From an uncultured Cohaesibacter sp. (lineage in GTDB: Bacteria > Pseudomonadota > Alphaproteobacteria > Rhizobiales > Cohaesibacteraceae): a stretch of DNA of 64,000 nucleotides. The notes below the pieces were generated by a model. It worked only from the letters and a program-made list of their open reading frames with translations, searched no databases and was not told the DNA's origin. The stretch is taken from the NCBI RefSeq assembly GCF_963676485.1, contig NZ_OY781114.1:124001-188000 (forward strand), in the 5' to 3' direction. Shown here in pieces: positions 63,323-64,000 of the stretch. The position numbers and the translations under genes are program-made. The stretch's first letter is position 1. Each line of letters opens with the position of its first letter.

Positions 63323-63511
63323 TATTCAGCTTTTATGATACTAACAGAGGGGGATCTATACCGTCAACAGGTTGTTACGGGTAGAATTAAAACCCAAATT
63401 CCGGATATTTTCAGAAATTTAAGGCGAATAAAACGCAATTTCCGCCTATCATCTTGATTTATAGCGATCTTTATCTGATTTCCGGATTAACTTCTCTTTA
63501 ACAGAAGCGCT

Positions 63512-64000
63512 TTACGTCCTTAGTCTAAGCACGATATCCTGATCATAATTTCCGAACCCACGACCGAAAATGTTGAGGCCGCCCGGATTCTTCGCTTCGT
63601 CCGGCACGGCAATGCGCACCCGGATCGAGCGGTGATCATCAAGCTCCAAATCAGATAAAGTGATATCTGACACATGCATGCCGTCAACGTAGGTTCCGTC
63701 TGCGGTGACGCGGAAGCTTTTCAAATGGCCATATTGGGAACCAGCCAGCTTCCACCAGTCCGGCGTATATTTGCCCCGTCGATCGCCATAGTCCCCTGGC
63801 GCCGTCCAGACCGCAATCAGCTTGTCATTGATGGATATATTGATATCGGACGGCCAGTCATCCGACGTCCCCGGCACCTCGGAAGACAGCTCAAGAACCA
63901 ACTCGAGCTCCTTGATCTCCTTACCGGCAATGCGCGCATTATTGGGGAACTGATAACGGACATAACCCTTTGTAAACCAAAGCAAACCAGCTTTCATACG
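63512..64000 (-). CDS. C-terminal part of an ArsR-like sugar-operon regulator (5' truncated by window)
   Basis: The frame is open to the window edge and stops with TAA at 63514-63512, giving about the last 160 residues. The segments VRYQFPNNARIAGKEIKELE, SDDWPSDINISINDKLIAVW, GDYGDRRGKYTPDWW and NPGGLNIFGRGFGNYDQDIV match what I remember as the C-terminal ligand-like half of a group of proteins annotated as ArsR-family regulators next to glycosidase genes. The HTH part would be outside the window. Position and orientation upstream of the GH51 operon support a regulatory role. Internal Met at 63997 is not the start. Confidence 0.6.
   Translation of the reverse strand, partial: RMKAGLLWFTKGYVRYQFPNNARIAGKEIKELELVLELSSEVPGTSDDWPSDINISINDKLIAVWTAPGDYGDRRGKYTPDWWKLAGSQYGHLKSFRVTADGTYVDGMHVSDITLSDLELDDHRSIRVRIAVPDEAKNPGGLNIFGRGFGNYDQDIVLRLRT

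Overview
The window is bacterial chromosome, most likely from a marine or halophilic alphaproteobacterium of the Hyphomicrobiales type. Cohaesibacteraceae is a guess from gene content only. The signs are a complete ectoine/hydroxyectoine catabolic cluster, TRAP and TTT (Tct) transporters, the TamA/TamB pair, alphaproteobacterial tRNAs, and dense operons of sugar ABC transporters. I see no insertion sequence, prophage, CRISPR array or rRNA. Genes lie close together, with many 4-bp ATGA overlaps.

Layout. 1-3616: the end of a flavoprotein gene, two tiny membrane-protein genes, a D-amino acid transaminase, a cation diffusion facilitator, tRNA-Pro and tRNA-Gln. 4255-6333: an HBM-type chemoreceptor. 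6581-20862: the ectoine regulon (enuR, TRAP genes uehABC, a universal stress gene, eutABC for hydroxyectoine, doeABCD, and an Lrp/AsnC regulator). It imports ectoines and degrades them to aspartate. 21225-23363: a second universal stress protein and a BCCT osmolyte carrier.

23458-33959, minus strand: a LysR regulator followed by an unusual ribose/galactose-type ABC operon. One permease is fused to an SMP-30/gluconolactonase-like propeller. A second, separate propeller protein has lost likely metal ligands. The operon ends with a fold-type IV aminotransferase, an AhpD-like CxxC protein and a quinone oxidoreductase. I do not recognise this assembly as a described pathway, and it is the best candidate here for an undescribed system.

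34293-40329: tamA-tamB. 40414-43662: an ammonium channel fused to PAS, GGDEF and EAL domains, which would link ammonium to cyclic-di-GMP. 43996-47225: a response regulator, a TctE-like histidine kinase and an orphan periplasmic binding protein in one operon. 48091-53481: a complete citrate lyase gene set (citCDEFGX). Upstream on the same strand, 53940-56977, lie tctCBA for tricarboxylate uptake. Together with the nearby TctDE-like sensor this suggests a citrate uptake and cleavage region.

57460-64000, minus strand: an arabinose-type module with a truncated regulator gene at the window edge, a GH51 alpha-L-arabinofuranosidase, and a family 1 sugar ABC transporter (ATPase, two permeases, binding protein).

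All functions are read from motifs and family memory. No database search was run.
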